Source of the DNA: GCA-002727615 sp964442655
GTDB taxonomy: Bacteria; Pseudomonadota; Alphaproteobacteria; TMED109
Assembly (NCBI GenBank): GCA_964442655.1
Contig: CAYTZM010000011.1
Location: forward strand, 1 to 48,091
DNA length: 48,091 nucleotides
Direction: 5' to 3'
Shown: in pieces, positions 45,294-48,091 of the stretch
Layout: every line of letters starts with the position of its first letter
How positions within the stretch are numbered: position 1 is the stretch's first letter
Notes under the pieces: generated by a model
What the model was told of the DNA's origin: nothing
The model's database searches: none
The model's input: only the letters and a program-made list of their open reading frames with translations
Translations under genes and position numbers: made by a program

Positions 45294-48005
45294 TTACTCT
45301 TTAATTTTTTTAATTTTATTCACATAAGAATAGAGTTTATCTAAGGCGTCTTTAGGGGTTAATTGATCTAAATTTATAGAAGCAACCTCATCTAATAGTT
45401 TATCCTTTGCTGTTATTTTATTTTCTTTATTATTTTTAATTTTCTTTAAATCTTTTATATTTTTACTACCTTGATTATATTTTTTGGTATCTTCAAAATT
45501 GCTTAAAATTTGTTTTGCCCTATCTATTACATCATGAGGAACGCCTGCTAGCGATGCCACATGAATTCCATAAGAGCCTTTTGCTATACCATCAATTACA
45601 GTATATAAAAATATTATTTTATTATCCCATTCTTTAACTTTCATAGTGTGACAAGATAAAGCGGGCATTTCTAAAGACAATTGAATTAATTCATGATAAT
45701 GGGTAGCAAAAAGAGTTCTACTTTTTGTTTTTGAATGTAAATGTTCCAAAATAGCCCAAGCAATAGATAAGCCATCATACGTTGATGTCCCCCTACCGAC
45801 TTCATCCATAATAACTAAAGACTTTTCTGTTGCTTGATTTAAAATTGCTGCCGTCTCTAACATCTCGACCATAAAAGTAGAACGACCACTTGCTAAATCA
45901 TCAGAAGAACCTACCCTACTAAATAAAGAATCTATTATTCCTATTACTGCACTATCTGCCGGAACATAACAACCTGCTTGAGCTAAAATAGAAATAAGAG
46001 CATTTTGTCTTAAAAAAGTAGACTTTCCTGCCATATTAGGCCCAGTAATTAACCAAATCCTATCGCTCTCTCTTAAATCACAATCATTACTATAAAATTG
46101 CCCTTCTCCGCTTTTTTTCATAGACAATTCTACTGAAGGGTGTCTACCTCCTTTAATCTCTAAATTTTTTCCATTTGTTATGGTAGGCCTTATAAAGTTA
46201 TTTATTATAGAAACTTCTGCCAAAGAAGAAGACACATCAAGACAAGCTATAGCATAAGAAATTTCTGATAATTCTTTACTATTTAAATTAATCATATTTT
46301 TTAATTCTTCATAAATATTTATTTCTAACTCTATCGCTTTATTTACAGAGCTAGTAATTGATTCAGATAATTCAGAAAGTTCATCAGTCATGAATCTTGC
46401 CGCACCCTTAAGTGATTGTCTTGGTATAAACCTTTCAGAATTTTGAGATTTTAATAATTTTTCTTTTTGCAATTGTGTGACTTCAAAAAAATAACCAATT
46501 GCATTGTTATATTTTATTTTCAAAGCAGGTAAATTTGTTTTTTTTCTCTCTGATAACTCTAAATTTAAAATATGGGTTCGGCTTTTATCTCTTAAAGATT
46601 TAATTTTATCTAACTCTACCGAATATCCTTTTTTAATAAACCCTCCATCTCTAATAAATAATGGGGGATTTTCCACAACAGAATCATTTAAAGTTTTTAA
46701 TAATTTAGTGCACCCTTTCAAAAAAACTTTTAGCTCTTTAAAATTAGTTGGTAATTTTTTAATAGACTTATTTGAGTAAATTATTTCTAGTCTATGTGCT
46801 GCTTCTATTCCAAATAAAATAGATTTTAAATCCCTAGGTCCACCTCTTGATAAAACTATTCTCGCTTTAGCTCTATCAATATCCGCGGATAACTTCAGTA
46901 TTTCGCGAGTTTCTTGTCTAGAATGGTTAGATTCTATAAAAAATGACACCATATCTAACCTTGAATTTATTTTCTTTATATCTGTAAGAGGGGCAGAAAT
47001 ATCTTCATAAAGTTTTCTTGCTCCAACAGATGTTAATGTTTTATTAACAGCACTTATTAAACTTCCCTTTTTATTTCCTGCTAAGTTTTCACTAATTTCT
47101 AAACTTTTACGAGTAGAAACATCTATCATCATAGAAGTATTTGATTTTATAGAACTAGGGAAACCTATAGGCGGGAAATAGCCCTTTTGTGTCATAGAAA
47201 CATATTCTAATAAAGACCAACACGCTATTAACTCGTTACTGGTAAAACTTCCAAATGAGGACAAAGATTTTATCCCATAATGAATACAAATTAATTTTTC
47301 AGCTTTTTTCCCATTTACAACATTTTGTAATATAGATGAAATAGGAAGATTAAATGCCTTTTCAATAGACTCTTTTAAAGCCTGAATTTCACTATTATCA
47401 ATAATTAAAATTTCACTAGGTCTAATTCTTGCTATAGACGGACACAGATCCTTCTTATTACCTATTTGTGTAAATAATTCCCCTGTTGAAATATCCAACC
47501 AAGAAAAGCCTATATTTTCTTTTTCTTTATATATTGATAATAAAAAATTATTTTTTTCTGCGTCTAACAGAACTTCCTCTGTTAATGTCCCTGGTGTAAC
47601 TACTCTAACAACTTCTCTTTTTACAATAGCCTTATTGCCCCCTCTTAATTTTGCTTCTTCAGGGCTCTCAACTTGTTCACATATAGCTATTTTAAAATTA
47701 TTTTTAGTTAATTTTTCTAAATAAGGCATATAAGAATGATAAGGAACGCCGCACATAGGCACAGGTTTGCCATCATATTTTCCTCGACTCGTTAATGCAA
47801 TATCTAATTCTTTGGCAGCAATTACTGCGTCTTCAAAAAATAATTCATAAAAATCACCCATTCTAAAAAATAATAAACAACCTTCATTCTCTGCTTTTAT
47901 TTCTAAAAACTGTTGAAACATTGGTGTAGTCTTTAATATTGAATCTCCTGTTAACTTTGATACAAGTGGAAGAGATTCTTGTTTTAAATTTTCTTGGTTT
48001 TGCAT
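45294..48005 (-). CDS. mutS: DNA mismatch repair protein MutS
   Basis: Mismatch-recognition ATPase. The mismatch-binding N-terminus carries MFQQFLEIKAENEGCLLFFRMGDFYELFFEDA, with the Phe-x-Glu-like FYELF wedge motif (about 48-52). The Walker A GPNMAGKST is near 655-663, DEVGRGTSTYDG is the Walker B/signature region, and FATHYHEL follows. 903 residues, normal. Nothing but 86 AT-rich bases lie upstream to the window end. It heads the mutS-glnD-murJ-trpS block. Confidence 0.97.
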   Translation of the reverse strand: MQNQENLKQESLPLVSKLTGDSILKTTPMFQQFLEIKAENEGCLLFFRMGDFYELFFEDAVIAAKELDIALTSRGKYDGKPVPMCGVPYHSYMPYLEKLTKNNFKIAICEQVESPEEAKLRGGNKAIVKREVVRVVTPGTLTEEVLLDAEKNNFLLSIYKEKENIGFSWLDISTGELFTQIGNKKDLCPSIARIRPSEILIIDNSEIQALKESIEKAFNLPISSILQNVVNGKKAEKLICIHYGIKSLSSFGSFTSNELIACWSLLEYVSMTQKGYFPPIGFPSSIKSNTSMMIDVSTRKSLEISENLAGNKKGSLISAVNKTLTSVGARKLYEDISAPLTDIKKINSRLDMVSFFIESNHSRQETREILKLSADIDRAKARIVLSRGGPRDLKSILFGIEAAHRLEIIYSNKSIKKLPTNFKELKVFLKGCTKLLKTLNDSVVENPPLFIRDGGFIKKGYSVELDKIKSLRDKSRTHILNLELSERKKTNLPALKIKYNNAIGYFFEVTQLQKEKLLKSQNSERFIPRQSLKGAARFMTDELSELSESITSSVNKAIELEINIYEELKNMINLNSKELSEISYAIACLDVSSSLAEVSIINNFIRPTITNGKNLEIKGGRHPSVELSMKKSGEGQFYSNDCDLRESDRIWLITGPNMAGKSTFLRQNALISILAQAGCYVPADSAVIGIIDSLFSRVGSSDDLASGRSTFMVEMLETAAILNQATEKSLVIMDEVGRGTSTYDGLSIAWAILEHLHSKTKSRTLFATHYHELIQLSLEMPALSCHTMKVKEWDNKIIFLYTVIDGIAKGSYGIHVASLAGVPHDVIDRAKQILSNFEDTKKYNQGSKNIKDLKKIKNNKENKITAKDKLLDEVASINLDQLTPKDALDKLYSYVNKIKKIKE

Positions 48006-48091
48006 ATAAAATTCTCTAATAACCTACTTCTTAGTTTTATATTATATCATAGCACCAAAATCTCTGCCTATAAAAAAGATAGTTCAATAAA

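Overview
The window is about 70% A+T by eye, densely packed and rich in TTG/GTG starts. Its gene content and order point to a streamlined, probably aquatic alphaproteobacterium. The main evidence is the minus-strand order mutS-glnD-murJ-trpS ... nfu-tsaB-rimI-fur-olsB-plsC-miaB-phoH-ybeY-corC-lnt-metK-trmB-rimP-nusA-infB-rbfA-truB-rpsO-pnp, together with a ccoNOQP-GHIS set. Genus cannot be fixed from sequence alone. A 38-N run shows this is a draft or metagenomic scaffold.

Layout. (1) 1-7552, plus strand: a complete cbb3 oxidase locus, ccoN-O-Q-P-G-H-I-S, including two very small genes (ccoQ, ccoS). A perfect FNR/FixK box lies upstream, so the locus is probably induced by low oxygen. (2) 7553-10975: a gene-poor stretch of about 440 nt, tRNA-Arg(ACG), an aldo/keto reductase whose stop codon touches the tRNA CCA end, and a DEAD/DEAH-type helicase. 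(3) 10973-15869: an accessory-looking block. It holds a NosR-type flavin/iron-sulfur membrane protein with no nosZ in sight, an unrecorded 55-codon ORF directly after it, a divergent Tat-exported amidohydrolase broken by the N run, and a secreted protein of unknown function. Two clear hairpins delimit the block. (4) 15868-25780, minus strand: the translation/RNA operon rimP-nusA-infB-rbfA-truB-rpsO-pnp without ylxR, followed by a nitronate monooxygenase-like gene. A promoter and a terminator-like hairpin directly precede rimP. (5) 25875-35015, minus strand: trmB (frameshifted in an A11 tract), metK, lnt, corC, ybeY, phoH, miaB, an olsB/plsC lipid acyltransferase pair and a Fur-family regulator. 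(6) 35129-37144: two plus-strand genes (a TusA-like protein and a D-Ala-D-Ala dipeptidase) interleaved with minus-strand rimI and tsaB. (7) 37149-48005, minus strand: nfu, uspA, a TIGR02186-like membrane protein, a TauE/SafE exporter, trpS, murJ, glnD and mutS.

The most notable observations are: a strongly supported trmB N-terminus displaced by one base at an 11-A tract, which could be sequencing error, real decay or transcriptional slippage; an attenuator-like arrangement at rimP; the orphan NosR-like protein with its small downstream ORF facing a Tat amidohydrolase; and repeat or palindrome pairs in the divergent intergenic regions. I saw no CRISPR array, rRNA, transposase, integrase or prophage gene.
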